NCBI GenBank assembly: GCA_900312665.1
Contig: ONZQ02000016.1
Span: forward strand, 1 to 64,000
Source of the DNA: Cephalotrichum gorgonifer
Lineage: Eukaryota > Ascomycota > Sordariomycetes > Microascales > Microascaceae
DNA: 64,000 nt
Direction of reading: 5' to 3'
The notes beneath the pieces are model-generated. The model was not told the origin of the DNA. It worked only from the letters and a program-made list of their open reading frames with translations, and searched no databases. Every line of letters begins with the position of its first letter. The first letter of the stretch is position 1. The translations under genes were made by a program, and so were the position numbers. Positions 23,039 through 35,596 of this stretch are shown here, piece by piece.

Positions 23039-23428
23039 GGTCTCTGAATTAGAAGTGTGAAATATTCTGCTAGTTGAATGCTCTAATCGTTCGTCTCATT
23101 AATACCTATGCCTCTATCATCTTCGGCGCGAGTGCTATACCAATAGCAACCGCTGGGAGACGACTTACTCGCCAGGCCACCCGCCCCCACGCCCCGAGCC
23201 AAACTGGAGGCCGCCTACCTATGAGAGCATTTATTATCGTCGACGGTAAACTCGGGCTTTTCTAAAACAGAATATCGTTCGGAAGGAGAATTTCGGGCCG
23301 TCCAATTGGTATGACACTAAGATACGCTCAAACGTGTCACTTAATGAAACGGAATTTATTTTTCATTGTCCTGTTGTAGCCTATTGTAAAAGAACAGAGG
23401 CTGGAGTATGACCCAGACTCCGTCCTAT
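23039..23428. other. Convergent intergenic region
   Basis: Between the 3' ends of the imine reductase-like gene and the monooxygenase. Nothing else recognised. Confidence 0.4.
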
Positions 23429-25083
23429 CTAGGACCAGTCTCCTTCGTCCTGGACAGGCTTGCCACTATCAGAAGCATCCAGGAGTTCCTTGACAGTCCA
23501 CGGCTGGTATATATATCCAGGAACTGCGTTCGTGTTCTCAAATGGCGTACTTGTAAGGAGGTGCTCTGCACACTGGGTGTAATTTTCGTATGCATACTTC
23601 TCTGGGTCATGACATACTACCCAGTTTCCGACCATCTTGCCTAGTATCTCCGGGTTCTTGGACACAGCATCCCAGTCCGTGTTATGGTATATCTCGCGAT
23701 TCTTGAATCCCATCTTCTGGGCACAAGAGACTCGTTCGAATCTGTTGTTGTATATTTGATTAGCCTCTGTATTTTCTATCCTTTCTTTCGTGCTTATTTG
23801 AACCTGGTTTAGTCGTCAAGACCAGGTTCTACTGTTTTCCCTCCCATGCTTTGATGGTCACATACCTCAAGTGGTTATGAACCTTGGTTGCGATAGAGAC
23901 ATCGCTCTTTCCAGCAATCTGCAGGCAGGTGGCCAGAGAGTATGCATCCTCCATGGCCATAGTCCCACCACTAGCTGAGGTCGGCAGGAAGGGATGTGCG
24001 GCGTCGCCAATCTGAACGACACGGCCGCCAGGCGACGCCCACTGTGGCTGAGGGTTACGCCACATCAGCTTCCAGTCCAGAACGGTATGGTTAGGTGTAG
24101 CCTTGATGAGCTCCGTGACGAACGGCTCCCAGCCCTCGACCGCATTGAGAGCCTTGTCGGTCGATGTAGCCTTGGCCCAGTTTTCTTCGGCATCACCGCC
24201 GTCCTCCTAGATAACGTCAGTGTCCAATCCAACACTATAGGCTTAACGCTCGAGAAAATATACCCTGCGAGTTAACAACCAGCAAATATCGTTCTCCGAC
24301 TTGCATGTAACCACATGTGCCCCTGGACCGGCATGGAGGAATGCACGGTCACTGAATCCTTCAAGCTCCGTTGCAATGACAGGGTTCTCAAGCGCCGGTG
24401 CCACGGGGAAGGTGACCCTATACAGGACGAAGCCAGAGCTGATAGGAGGATCTTTTCTGCCGACAACCAAAGCCCACGATTTTGTGCCGACTCCGTCGGC
24501 AGCAACCACGACATCCGCCGTAAGTCTGCGGCCCTCATGCAAGACGACTCCGCCATGGTCCTCCGTCTCGAAGAATTCTGAAGCCATCGTGGAGAATTCG
24601 ACCGGGATTCCGAGCTGAGATACGTACTCATACAGAACATTATGGAGCTTTGATCGGTAGATAGCTAGAGATGGGCTGTTGGGATCACCAATTGGGAAGG
24701 TCCCGATTAGGGTCCCGTCGAACTTCTTCATAGTAACAACCGGAGCAACTGCCTCTTGCCTCACCCGCTCCATAAACCCCGTCCATTTCTTCGGGGTATG
24801 GAGAGCCGAAGTCGTAATCACGATCATTTCGCCTGTAATAAGCGCCCATGCGCCCTCTGGTCAGCCAGAACATATGGCACCTTTATAGTTGTTGATTTTC
24901 AGGGAAGAATTAGACGAGCCTCTTCCCATCTATTCTGTACTTACCAAATGTCTCCCCGCGGGGTCGCCTTTCAATAACCCGGACGTTGTGACCCTTGCGA
25001 TACGCCTCAATGGCAAAGCTTAGACCGGCAATGCCACCCCCAACAACGAGAACGGAGATTCCTGTGTCTTCTTCTCGCTCCAT
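23429..25083 (-). CDS. FAD-dependent monooxygenase, salicylate hydroxylase-like
   Basis: Class A flavoprotein hydroxylase using FAD, NAD(P)H and O2 on an aromatic or phenol-like substrate. The ATG at 25083 gives VLVVGGGIAGLSFAIEAYRK (FAD GxGxxG), then VIERRPRGETF, joined over a 112-bp intron (24833-24944) to GEMIVITTSALHTPKKW. Later come VVVAADGVGTKSW (DG motif) and VVQIGDAAHPFLPTSASGGT (second FAD motif) followed by MAMEDAYSLATCL. The C-terminus GNWVVCHDPEKYA is shared with this fungal subfamily. Three or more introns, no signal peptide. It is convergent with the imine reductase-like gene and divergent from the NmrA-like gene. Related enzymes act both in aromatic degradation and in specialised metabolism. 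Confidence 0.88.
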
Positions 25084-26912
25084 AGCTAATTTGGAAACAC
25101 TGGTTTGGAAACACTGGTAGCTGACTCAGGAGGGGAAATGGTTGATAGTTGGTTGGCACTGGCATTTGGTGGAAATATTTAGTGAGCATTCAATCTTGTT
25201 CAAATATCTATGGCTTATATATGTGTGCATTGAGGAGTCAGATCGACACGAGGGAAAAAACGGATCGGACGGGAACGGTTCGATCCCGATGCAAGGGCGG
25301 GCCGCATGGTCTCCAGTTGGCGCCTAGCTAATGCGACCCTGAATTAGAGAGCAAGACTTCGAACACCATACGGTGGCGATCGTGCTCGGCTCAACTTCAC
25401 AGACCCCAGACATTGTTTTCAGATGAAAAAGATAGGTTTCAAGACATCTGGGCTCTATCAAAATACAGTTCCGGACCTTCCGTCACCCAACGTCATTTTG
25501 CATATGCTCGGTCTAGAGCACATATGATGGTGGCTTCATCGGGAAACCTGCTCCGAATTTCGCGGCGCAGCACCTCAGGGGCTTTGGCTCCGTCGGGAGG
25601 TGTTCTCCACAGTTCTGGGGTCAGTAAGTGAGGGCGTCTATAGCGCCGCCGGGGAATCCGGCTCCGCAGTTCTACTTGTAAAACAGACACGCCGGGGGCT
25701 CAGACTTTGTTGAGATCCCTACTCCATCCAACCCTGTCCTAGAGCAAAATACGATAGCTTAAATGATACCTATCTCTACGAGGCTAAGTAGACCCACCAA
25801 CGCTGCGCATCCAGAATAAGACTGCAGGGGGACCAAAGCCGGTGGATCCAAACACGGAAGTCTTTACCATCCCGAGATCCCGAGATCGACTATTACTCCT
25901 ACGGCATTGGGGATTTCCCGAGCACTCTGATAACAATGGGACTACTACCCCTCCCGAGGACTCCGATACCGGTGGTATTTTCAGCTCTCAGTAAGGCACC
26001 TACCCATGTTAAGACTTATTGTCGTGGATCAACGGGGACCCGCTATTGGACAATCTACGATCCATGTATTATATGACACAATGCTTTCAATGATGAGCCT
26101 GCCCCCAAAGAGTCCACGCTGGAGGACCATTTCCGTTGTGAGTGCATTCAAACATTCTCTGGCCTAGAGTTTGAGCGTAGCAAGATTCCCGCGTGCCTAG
26201 GCTTCTCCAGCTTTCCTCATTTCGCTAAGTATCTGAGGGGCCGCGCATCCTGAAGCAACATTGCATTCTTCTTGACTAGAACATATCACAGTCAAATATA
26301 TCTACCTAGCTAACAAACTCGTATACATAGGGGGAAAATGACAACTTGTGACTAGGACCTGGCCGACGCGTAGCTTGCTGAAGCTGATGAACTTGGTCTA
26401 CTTTACACTCGTACTAACACCTGGCAAGATGAGCACAATATCTTTCTTCATGGGGGAAGTTCCCCGAGCTACCCACGGCCACGGAAAGCCGGCCCTTATT
26501 TGTCCCGACAACAGAATCGAGGATCCACCCAGACCACCACATTTCCACAAGGTATGATTGATTATTCATGATTCGTAAGAGAGAGCCACTGGCTTGGTAA
26601 TGCGGTCCTGGCTCTGGTTTGACCCGAAAGAAACATCGAGATTCCACCTGGGCCAAGCCAATGGATTATTCATGATTACGAAATGATTAGGAACCACAGA
26701 TTAGCAATATAGAAGACTCTATTGCTAGAGAATGCCTCGAATAACTGCATGGCTGATTGTAGAGAAGTTGCAGAAGTAGAAACGCAAATACAGCTCGTGA
26801 TTTTATATCACCTTTGCGACCTTAAATACTCAAAGTCTGCTACGACCTATACTAACAAGATTGATAATCTTGTATAGCAAAAAGCTCACCTTGACCGGAA
26901 GCTCAAGACGAT
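25084..26912. other. Divergent intergenic region, possibly with gene relics
   Basis: About 1.8 kb between the monooxygenase (-) and NmrA-like gene (+), so it holds both promoters. Small frames at 25413-25690 and 26348-26656 have no recognisable domain. I cannot exclude a decayed gene. Confidence 0.4.
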
Positions 26913-28030
26913 ATGTCTGCACGAAAGATCATTACTGTCCTTGGTGCTACTGGTGCCCAAGGCGGCAGTGTCGCCGACGTATTCCTTAGTGACACGAAAC
27001 TGCACTGTGAATGGACTGTCCGGGCGGTGACTCGCGATCCTTCGAAACCAGAGGCCCAGAAGTTGCGCAATCGGGGTGCCGAAGTTGTCAGGGTAAGTGA
27101 GACACTAGAGAGATGGCGGCGTGGTGTTGTGCTGACGACCCCAGCAGGCCGACCTCGACGACAAGTCGTCCTTAATCAGGGTCTTTACTGGAGCTGCAGC
27201 AGCATTCGCGGTGACGAACTTCTGGGAGGAAATGAGCATGGACGTGGAAATCCAGCAAGGTAAAAATATCGTTGACGCAGCCAAGGTACGACACCCTTCA
27301 TCTCTGCTCCACGTACCCCACACTAAACAGTCATGTAGGAAACTGGTCTTCCGCATCTTATTTGGAGCTCACTGCGGAGCGTGGCGGAACGTATGTATCC
27401 CACCCGGCGCATACATTCCCATCTTAGACGTGTCTAACCTCAGCCTATCTAGTCACCAAGGGCAAGCTCTCCCACGTTTATCACTTTGAGAGCAAAGCTG
27501 AAGTGGAACGATATGCCATCCAGCAAGGAGTTCCGTCAACGTTCTTCTTGGCTGGTTTCTACATGCAGAACCTCATTGGCAATCTATTCAAGCCAGAACC
27601 ACCCCAGAACAACTGGACCCTGATGCTTCCAATGCCTGAGAACACACCCATTCCTCTCTTCGACGTAGAAAACACAGGAAATTTTGTCAAGGCGGTTGTT
27701 ACAAAACGGGATCAACTTCTGAACAAGCGCGTCCTGGGAGCATCTAGGTATCAAACACCTGTGGAAATTGTCAACGGCTTCACGGACCAGTTCCCAGAGC
27801 TCAGCAAGAATGCCATGTATAAACGACTATCAAACGAGGATTTCCAGAAGCGACTTGTCGAGAATTTTGGCTTGACCCCTACTGCGGCTCTCCAAACCTC
27901 TGAGACCATGATGGCCATGTCTGAAGGGGGATATTTTGGGTTTGAACCGCTTGATGAGAGTTTGGCACTTCTTGAAGAGCAGCCCACCGCATGGATGCAA
28001 TTTCTGGCAAGGAAGGTGAATATTAGGTGA
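26913..28030 (+). CDS. NmrA-like NAD(P)-binding protein
   Basis: Atypical short-chain dehydrogenase of the NmrA family; members are either redox-sensing regulators or reductases/isomerases. The N-terminus ITVLGATGAQGGSVADVFL carries the GxxGxxG nucleotide-binding motif (Gly 11, 14, 17). Three introns follow, after GAEVVR, after NIVDAAK and after SVAE. The splices give ADLDDKSSLIRVFTGAAAAF and ETGLPHLIWSSLRSVAE, both typical of the family. The fourth exon carries ERYAIQQGVPSTFFLAGFYM and runs to the TGA at 28028-28030. The classical Tyr-x-x-x-Lys pair is not evident, as is usual in NmrA proteins. It is divergent from the monooxygenase, which fits co-regulation but does not prove it. Confidence 0.85.
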
Positions 28031-28961
28031 GGGCACTAAAGACGATGGAGCATCCCGTTCCTAATCTACAGTCGCTCCAAACCTCTAGTCGTCTCCTAGC
28101 CTCGTCCACGGTAGTCCAGGTGCGGCCCCACTCCCCATAGATTCACAGAGCGCTCAATGACTCCTCCTGTCTTATATATAAGTGCCATGAAACAATCTTT
28201 GACCAACTTTCCTAATCGGCGTAAGGGCTTGGTACCCTAGAATACCGAGTGTCCACTCTTGGCTAACTTGGGATAGGTGTTTGCCTATCACCATGCAAGG
28301 ACTTGGCTCTTGGTAACCTTCCTTTGACGTGAGTGGCCCTGCGTGTTGAGTTGGATCTGCGTGGTCTGGATCCCATATGGATATATATTACCAGGAACGC
28401 GGAAGTCACCATTAAAAGCCTGATCTGCAACGAGCAAAGTTGATATTAGCAGGCTTTTCATATGAACGCCTTGTGTGAGGGGTTAGGGATCATCTTCATT
28501 TAAGTATATCTTGGTCAGATTGCCAAGAATTCTATATGTGACCGCTAGCATGACGCATTATATGTCACTCAGGCAAGCAATAGGGCGTGTAGAGAGGAAT
28601 ATTATCGTATGCTACCCGCATATATATGGTAGCGCCGTTCCTATCGTACCGCCGAGCTACAATATAACAGTAATTAGCCGGCCGTTTCACTAGCGGGGTG
28701 GAGGATATATCTCTCTTGTTTAACATGGCTCGCACCAATCATCTACGGGTAAACACTATCGAGGTGCCCTGAGAAGGAGCCAGGCCAATCACCAGGCAAT
28801 AGCAGTCATTACCGTTATCTGCCTTGTAGGCCCAGGAGATGGCGACATTGCGATCTCCGGAGTTTTTCATATCTCCCATAGGTCCCCATGTTACCTTCCC
28901 GCGAATTCCCAAAGCTTTACTCAATCTATTCATGTCGGCCGCACCCCTTGCCACTGTGAAT
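28031..28961. other. Intergenic, promoter of the lactonase-like gene
   Basis: About 930 bp with no convincing gene. An in-frame ATG at 28839 could extend the next protein but would bury its signal peptide. Confidence 0.4.
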
Positions 28962-30247
28962 ATGGTCACATATGGCAGAATGCTCCTCCTCGCCCCCATC
29001 TCTGCTGTGGTGCTGTCAGCGGTTGCCGAGGTCCACCATCTTATCTCAGCTAACAGATATACGCCGCCAAAATTCCACTCCATTGAGTTCGATGATGAGA
29101 CTAATACGCTTACGCTTTTGCAAACCGTGGAGTCGAACAACAGCCATGTCTGGATATCGTTCAGCGTACGTCCCATGCCTGATAATTACATCTAGCTGAA
29201 GAATTCTAGGGTTGACATCATTGTCTTCCAGCATGATGAGAACACGATCTATGGCTCGTCTATGGAGAGCAACCGCCTTGCGAGCTACGATGCCGCCACC
29301 CTTGAAGTAACCGGCGTCGTTGAAACCTCCGGCTCGTGCGAGGGCCAGAACTCCGCTTTCCATGTGGCTATGAGAAATGCACCCTACTACGTGATATCTG
29401 GTTCCTATGGGGATGGATGCGGTATGTCAGTCGCCACAGCTGCGGACGGCTCGTTCGTTCGAGTCGAGAGTTCTTGGAGCTATGAGGATGTGTCCAGCAT
29501 ACATGGGCTTGCAGTGCAGGAAGTCAATGGAACGGTACTATTGTATACGGCGGATATGGGGACTGACGCTATCTGGGTACATGAGATCGATGAACTAGGG
29601 GTCGCTCAGGTTCTGCAGCAGGAAGGTCTTCAGGGGGATACGCTTAAGCCCCGACATTTGATACTCCACCCCCGCGGAACCTATGTCTACGCCAGCTTAG
29701 AGGCTACAAATAGCTTGTTAGCGCTGGAACTCGACCAGTCCGGACTGATTGCTGAAAGGAGAGATACTGAGCGGTTTCCAGTCCTACCAGAAGGTATGTC
29801 AACTATAACCGGTATATGTAAAGGATTCTCTGGTCTGAACATTGCTGATCAACATATCCAGATAGGGACAACTCCCAGTACTGGTCCGCTGGGGTCAATA
29901 TTTCCCCAAACGGCAGATACCTGTGGTTCACAACCCGTGGTCGCGGAACCAGATCGGGATACATATCGTGTTTCTTATTAGATGAAACCGGATCTGTTGT
30001 CAAGAAGATGTTTACATTGGAGACAGGGTCATCGGGAACTGTATCCAGCTCTGTTACTGTGGCGCCATGGAGCGATGAGCATGTTGTTCTGACGGATGCT
30101 CCAGGAGGGTATCTAGAGATTTGGAAGCTAGGTGGAGAGGTGGAGAGCGAGGAAGGCGTTATCCCGGAGTATACTACGGCCAGGGCGGTAGCGAGGTTAG
30201 ATGTTGGCGTTGAGGGGTGCTGTGGAAATGCTCTCTGGCGTGACTGA
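28962..30247 (+). CDS. Secreted lactonase-type beta-propeller (carboxymuconate cyclase-like)
   Basis: Seven-bladed propeller of the 6-phosphogluconolactonase / carboxy-cis,cis-muconate cyclase family. The ATG at 28962 is chosen because it places MLLLAPISAVVLSAVA as a signal peptide; an upstream ATG at 28839 is in frame. Two introns: 29166-29231, whose splice gives WISFSHDENTIYGSSM, and 29794-29861, whose splice gives EDRDNSQYWSAGVNISPNG. Typical motifs follow: LKPRHLILHPRGTYVYASLE and NGRYLWFTTRGRGTRSGYIS. The family includes the fungal cyclase of the protocatechuate branch, but many secreted members have unknown substrates. It ends the accessory block and is convergent with the HET gene. Confidence 0.8.
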
Positions 30248-31542
30248 CCTAAGAATGATGGAATGAAGCGGAAATATAACGGGTTAGCTGTGGTGTCTCG
30301 GTCGCAGGATCAACGCCAAGGTAACAACCTGCGACATGTCGCAATTTTTTGTATCATTGGCCTTTCCAGGCTTCGGCCACCTCGAAGATCACAACTTGTA
30401 CTCTCGAACGTCTTGGATAGTTTCCAACAAAGGTTCTATATAACCTATGAGCCTTCTTTCTTGATGTTGGTATCCCTGGAGCGGGATGCTGTCGAGCCTG
30501 GGCACATCTCCTTGGCCAGAGTCTCCTCAATATATGGAAGCCTTGGCTTCCAGACGTTGCCGTTTCACCGAGTACGGCCTGGAACGACGAAAGTTGGCCA
30601 AGGTGGGGAGGGGGCATGGAGGGTAGATACCCTACCAAGACTACACCTCTGGCTGGAGTTATGCAATTGGCCCTTCCGTCCTACTTTGCTGCATATCCTC
30701 CTTCTCCTCCCCCCTCCACAAGCTCCCCGCCCCCAAGTCAAACTTCGATAGTCATATTCTATGCCCTCTCACCTGGCAACGACCACGCTTTGCAGAGCTA
30801 CCTTATCTGTAGCCCTCGCCTGGAGGAAGGGACGGGAGAACGCTACAGGCAACTGACCTTCCTACTTTGCGCAGCCTGGCTAAAATGCCGCTTAGGCCTC
30901 GTATCTTGAGACAAGTTAAGACATACATATCTAAGAAAGTGCAAGGCAAAAATGCAACAACAGCCAATGCTCGTTACCCGGCGATCATGAAATAAAATCA
31001 TCTCATAGGTACTTTGCGGCTGACTAATTCTGCTGACAGCCTTCTGTTTGTATGGAGCTCGCGACATTTCCGGCCACTGCAAGATTTTGACTCTTTACAA
31101 TCCTTTCTGCGTAACATTGTGTTATGTGTACCAATCATTGTCCGATATCATCTGCATCCAACGTGTTCAAAGTGCCCGAGATGTTATCTGTTGAGCCATT
31201 TGCGATGACGCGCCTATTCCTACTCAGCCTCCTCACCTACTACGCTCGAGCCGAGCCGATGGTCCGCACTCCTGACTATGTAGCAAGTTACGGTGGGTTA
31301 CTTGTATCTGCAAGCTAGCCAATCCGAAAGGGAACCCACCCCGAGGAGCTCGATCAAAGGCAACCTGAATATACACCCGAGGCCTGAAAATCTAGTCCAC
31401 CTACTAAAGAATCAAGTCACTTTCTAGTTACTGGCATCGCGTCTGAACATATAAGGTTAATTTTTAAAGGTCGTCAGCCTGACAACCAAAACCCCAGCGT
31501 CCCTGTAGCCAAAATATAAAAAGTGGATGCAATTTCAGAATC
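30248..31542. other. Convergent intergenic region, no clear gene
   Basis: About 1.3 kb. At 31204 an ATG starts a signal-peptide-like stretch (MTRLFLLSLLTYYARAEP) that soon stops, possibly a relic exon. Nothing else is supported. Confidence 0.4.
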
Positions 31543-33563
31543 TCAGTCTAGCTCAAGGTCCTCAAATACTAGATCCTTTCCTGCTGCTACCTTCGGCTCC
31601 GGGTAGATCGTGCCCAAATTAGGATTCTTAGAAATCTCAGCCTCCCACAAGCCTCCTCGCATTATGCCATGGACATACGCCTCCCCGATCAAGACACGCC
31701 TCTTCCTTTCCATGGTTTGTATCCGCGGGTTACTATTCCTCAGAACAAATGCGACCTCCCCTCCCACTAGGTCCCATACTTCATCGCCGACTTTTGCATC
31801 CGTTCCAACAATCCCAATCAGGCCGAGATTTGTCAACAAAATATTTCGTCCTGTGAGAAATGTCCACATGGCAGTAACAAGCCTCTTCATCGCCAATTCC
31901 TTATCCGTCTCTCGAGGAGCCTCCCCTTCATTCAGAGCCCCACTCCACCAGTGGCAGACTGGAGCGAAACAGCTAATTCCTACCAAGTCCTCTTCGGTTA
32001 CCCAAACACCCATCCCGTCCCCGCCTACGCCACCACGATCAGCTGTAAGGGTCCGCATTAGGGCCTCGGATATACCTTCTTTTGTTTGATAGTATTTGAA
32101 CTCTACGCCGAGAGAGAGCAGTATTTTGTTTATGATAGACTCCAGTTCCTTCTCCCAGGTCTCTAAAGTCAACTTTGGCGGTGACTTTCCTCCCGGCCCG
32201 GGAAACCTTGCCAGGTGCTGGAGTAGTGCATGAGGCTTGTAAACGCGCGTGATGGTGTCGATGTGCGCGCCCCTTAGTTTCAGCAACGCTGGATCGGACC
32301 CAAGATCAGGCACTACTGCGTTGTTGAATGGAGATCCTGCATTGATGTGGTAGATGATCGTTCGATTGGGCCAGTCATATCCATGGAGGTAGGCGGTGCG
32401 CCGCGGTAGTCGCCAGTCAGGGACCCAAGAGGGTAGTGCTGGATCCTGATGGCCGCGGCCAAGAACACTTGAGAGGACGGAAAGCCCACCCTCTTGAGTT
32501 ATCATGGCCTTGGTGGTGATTGAGTACACCTCGGAAATGGAGGTGGAGTATGATACCGTGATAGGTGGTAGACCCTTGCGATCGATCATACCTAGGAATG
32601 AAAAGATTTTGTCCCGGGGCTCGGTTGCCTGGAGAATACGGGTCAAGGGGAGAACGATTGACAAGTACGCAGTTTGATGGTTGGGATTGGCGAGAGCAAA
32701 ATGCGCGAGAGCAATAATGGTATCTGAGGTCGTGCCAAAGACAGAAGCCATGCCGTGTGTGCTTAGATAGATAGCCGCTGAGGTTACCGTTCGGAAGGGC
32801 AGCCGGAATTGTCCACAGAGCAGGTAGGATTCGGCCGACAGGCAGGCCTCCTGGAAAGTCCATGCGCGATGAAACCAGGCGCGGTCTGCAAACGCGCGTA
32901 CTCGAGAAAAGCTATCATCTTCATGTTCTGCAAGGCTTGGAACATTTCCTCCGGCGATCTCCTTGGTCGCGCTACTCTCAGTCTTCGCTTCTGACTCCAC
33001 CGAGGCTTCATGTCGCTGTGCCATGTCCCCAAAGAAAGAAAAGACACTCTCTGTATGTTCATCGGAGTCCCCAACCCAGATGAGAACACTGCTCGCCTGG
33101 GAGAAGATAGAGTTCATCAAAGTAATCTGGTGGCCACGCTCTGCCAAATCCCCCTGATTAATGCATATGCCGTCAATCCAGATTCTTTGAGAGATTTTGG
33201 AGTTGCGCAGATGCCGTAGAAGCGCCTCGGCGTTACTGGTGATTCGGACCTGCTGATTGCCAACATGCAACAGCCGGTTGCGCTTTGGGCTGCCCCAGAC
33301 ATATGATAGGGCGTCATATGGCTTGCCTTGAGCGCCGAGTTTGTGTTGCTCGATACTTCCACTTAATGGCTCGTCCCCGGTTCCGGGATGCAGAACAAGT
33401 GTTCGGATCTCATCTGGCTCAAGTGAGGTATATTGATACTCATTTGATACCCTGCGACGTTGTTCCCCGAAAGGGTTGCCTATGCGGGATGAGTGATAAG
33501 CCTTATGGAATGGGTGGGTTATATGGCCCTACCCTTGAAAAGATTCCTCAGTTTTGCACTCAT
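31543..33563 (-). CDS. HET-domain (heterokaryon incompatibility) protein
   Basis: A 655-residue protein with an N-terminal HET domain, a family of TIR-like fold that triggers cell death in fungal non-self recognition. Exon 1 (33533-33563) encodes MSAKLRNLFK. A 53-bp intron (33480-33532) joins it to GNPFGEQRRR. The three HET blocks are all present: PYDALSYVWGS, RIWIDGICINQGDLAERGHQ with SVLIWVGDSDEH, and WFHRAWTFQEACLS. The long C-terminal part (about 350 residues) has no recognised repeat such as WD40 or ankyrin, and no NACHT domain is seen, so a partner or ligand cannot be suggested. Many HET genes have no shown role in incompatibility. Same strand as the VPS62-like gene upstream. Confidence 0.9.
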
Positions 33564-33914
33564 TGCTAGGTTGGTGAATTTTCTTCAAATAGGCGAGGGA
33601 AGGGTAGACACTGGCTATGGCAGTTTCTCTTGCTGATGCTGGCATTCACCAGAAGTAGGGTCATGATAGAAGAAGCGGGGTTGTGTTGGATTGTATAAGC
33701 ATGTCAGCCGCACAAAAAAGGCATTCGAAGGATTCGGAGCCGCTTTTGAGCGTTTTGGGAAGGACTTGGCGGTGCCAAGCCTTTTCCCCATATATCTGAG
33801 TGTCCCCGCGACATTGGACCCAATCCCGAACAAGTCAGCTATTAATAATTTTCCATGCCTACATCCTATCAGGATTGCAATCTCGGTGGAATCATCTACT
33901 GCGGGGCATTTAGT
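33564..33914. other. Short intergenic spacer
   Basis: About 350 bp between the VPS62-like stop and the HET start; presumably the HET promoter. Nothing specific seen. Confidence 0.4.
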
Positions 33915-35596
33915 TTAACGATCTTTTCTACCGTCCTCACTCTTATCCTCATCTGAAGAGGATAATAAAGCCTCCTCTTCAACCCCCCAGTCGTCAAAAG
34001 GGATATCCCCTCCGCCCACTCTGTTGTAGTCCCTCATCTTACGTCTCTTGACGAACCTGATCCCCAGCACAACCCCAACCACAGAAACAATAACGACCCC
34101 GATCAAGACCCATAATCTCCACCCTCTAAAGAGGTGTGGATACAGTGCCATAAAAACGCCCACTGCCCACTCCGTCCAGCCTACTCTGCGCTTATAGTCG
34201 GGCATGAGCCCCTTCCGCACAAGTGGCTTGTGTATTGGACCTGTCGGACCGTCAACGAAGCGCTTAATCCCGAAGTAAGGTACGGTTTCCTGACGCGGGT
34301 CAGTGTCGGGGTATTTCTTATCCCCCCAAATACCGGAGAAATAGAAGAATGACGTTAGGTTTGAAGCGGGTGGCGGCGAGGAGGCCGGCTGGTTGGGAGG
34401 AATCACCGGCCTCAGGGCGAGGGTGTCAGGGTCGAAATGGTAGAAGTATGCTGAGAGTATTGGATCCCACTTCGGCCCTTCGTCGCAGTAGTCGATGAGT
34501 ACGGCGGCGTGGACATGGTCGCTAGGCGGCAATGGGTTAGCCGGATGCTCCAAACAGTGGGAGGGGAGGGGTGGGGGGGGGAGTATGAAGAGGGGCCTAC
34601 CCTGGTATCGGATAGTTCGCGTGAGACCCGCGTGCGCTATAAATTATAGGCTAACAGCATCAGTTAGTACACACGGCCTTCCGTTCTGGGCCGAGGAATA
34701 TTGTGAGAGTTGAACCATACCCGTCCGTCCGTCTTTGAGAGGATCGGATCCTCCCAGTCGTATGCCGCGCCGTCCTCGTGTTGGCTGAAAAAAATGCCAA
34801 TAGGCTTCCCGTCTCGGTAACGAATCATATTGTATTCCCTTTGAGACAATTCAGCGAAATTCCCAGGAAGGAAGTCGGGTTAAGCCACAAGCATACCAAT
34901 CTCCGACATGATCGCCGAAATGCATCCCAGAACCGGCCTTGCTATCACGAATTAACCCAGCAAGCGGGTCTAGAACCTGCGTAATATTGCCGCCCTCATT
35001 ATACGAGTAGAAGTAGAAGTAAAACGCGTCTAGCTCGATATCGCTCTTCTCCACTAGAATCGCAATACAGGGGGTTGCGTTGTGTATCTTCCCTGCTGCA
35101 TCTGGGGTCTCGCCCAGCAGCCATTTCGGGTGTATGATAGGATCCTCTTCATCTGCTGTTAGAGCGACCTGGTCTCCAAAGACGTTTAGAATCTCCAAGT
35201 TATCCAGACCGAGCGGTGGAAGACCAGGGATTGGCTCCCCGTCAACCATAGGCGTCGTGTGGTGGATGTGTGAGAGAAGGTCGCTCGGCATGTACTGGTC
35301 GTCCGAGTGAAGCCACAGCATGGGCGCTAGAATTTTTGTCAGAGATATCCCGCATCGCCGTTTAGGTGATAGTAACAATGCCCAGGTAAGAAGCTATGCT
35401 ATCTTGCGCCCATATCCTCGAAGTTGTCCATGGATAGGCGCCAACAAATGTAATTATGTCTACTCTACAGCACCCGATCAACCAAGGCGTAAGGCGATAA
35501 CCTCTTCAAGGAAACCAAAAGCAAGCCAAAACCACTCACATTCGATCTAATAACTAGGCCCTTTAAGCACAGAGCATTAAAAGCACCTCGTCCCAT
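33915..35596 (-). CDS. VPS62-like vacuolar sorting-associated protein
   Basis: Fungal VPS62/DUF946-type protein. The core is clear: LTKILAPMLWLHSDDQYMPS, LPPLGLDNLEILN, HNATPCIAILVEKSD, AFYFYFYSYNEGGN, MHFGDHVGDW joined over an intron to EYNMIRYRDGKPIG, then IIYSARGSHANY and AVLIDYCDEGPKWDPILSAY. A small exon carrying SARGSHANY lies between two introns, one with a perfect CTAAC branch site. A membrane segment (WVLIGVVIVSVVGVVLGIRF) and an acidic tail end the protein. The 5' end is uncertain: the best model starts at 35596 (MGRGAFNALCLKG) and uses a GTGAGT donor to reach LLTWALLLS in the correct frame. Yeast Vps62 is linked to cytosol-to-vacuole traffic; the role here is not shown. Confidence 0.78.

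Noticed and set aside
30263..30751. 162-residue + strand frame after the lactonase-like gene
   Set aside because: Low-complexity, Leu/Pro/Arg-rich translation without a domain; probably 3' flanking DNA.
31204..31318. Signal-peptide-like ORF MTRLFLLSLLTYYARAEP
   Set aside because: It stops after about 38 residues, and I found no downstream exon with a recognisable domain.
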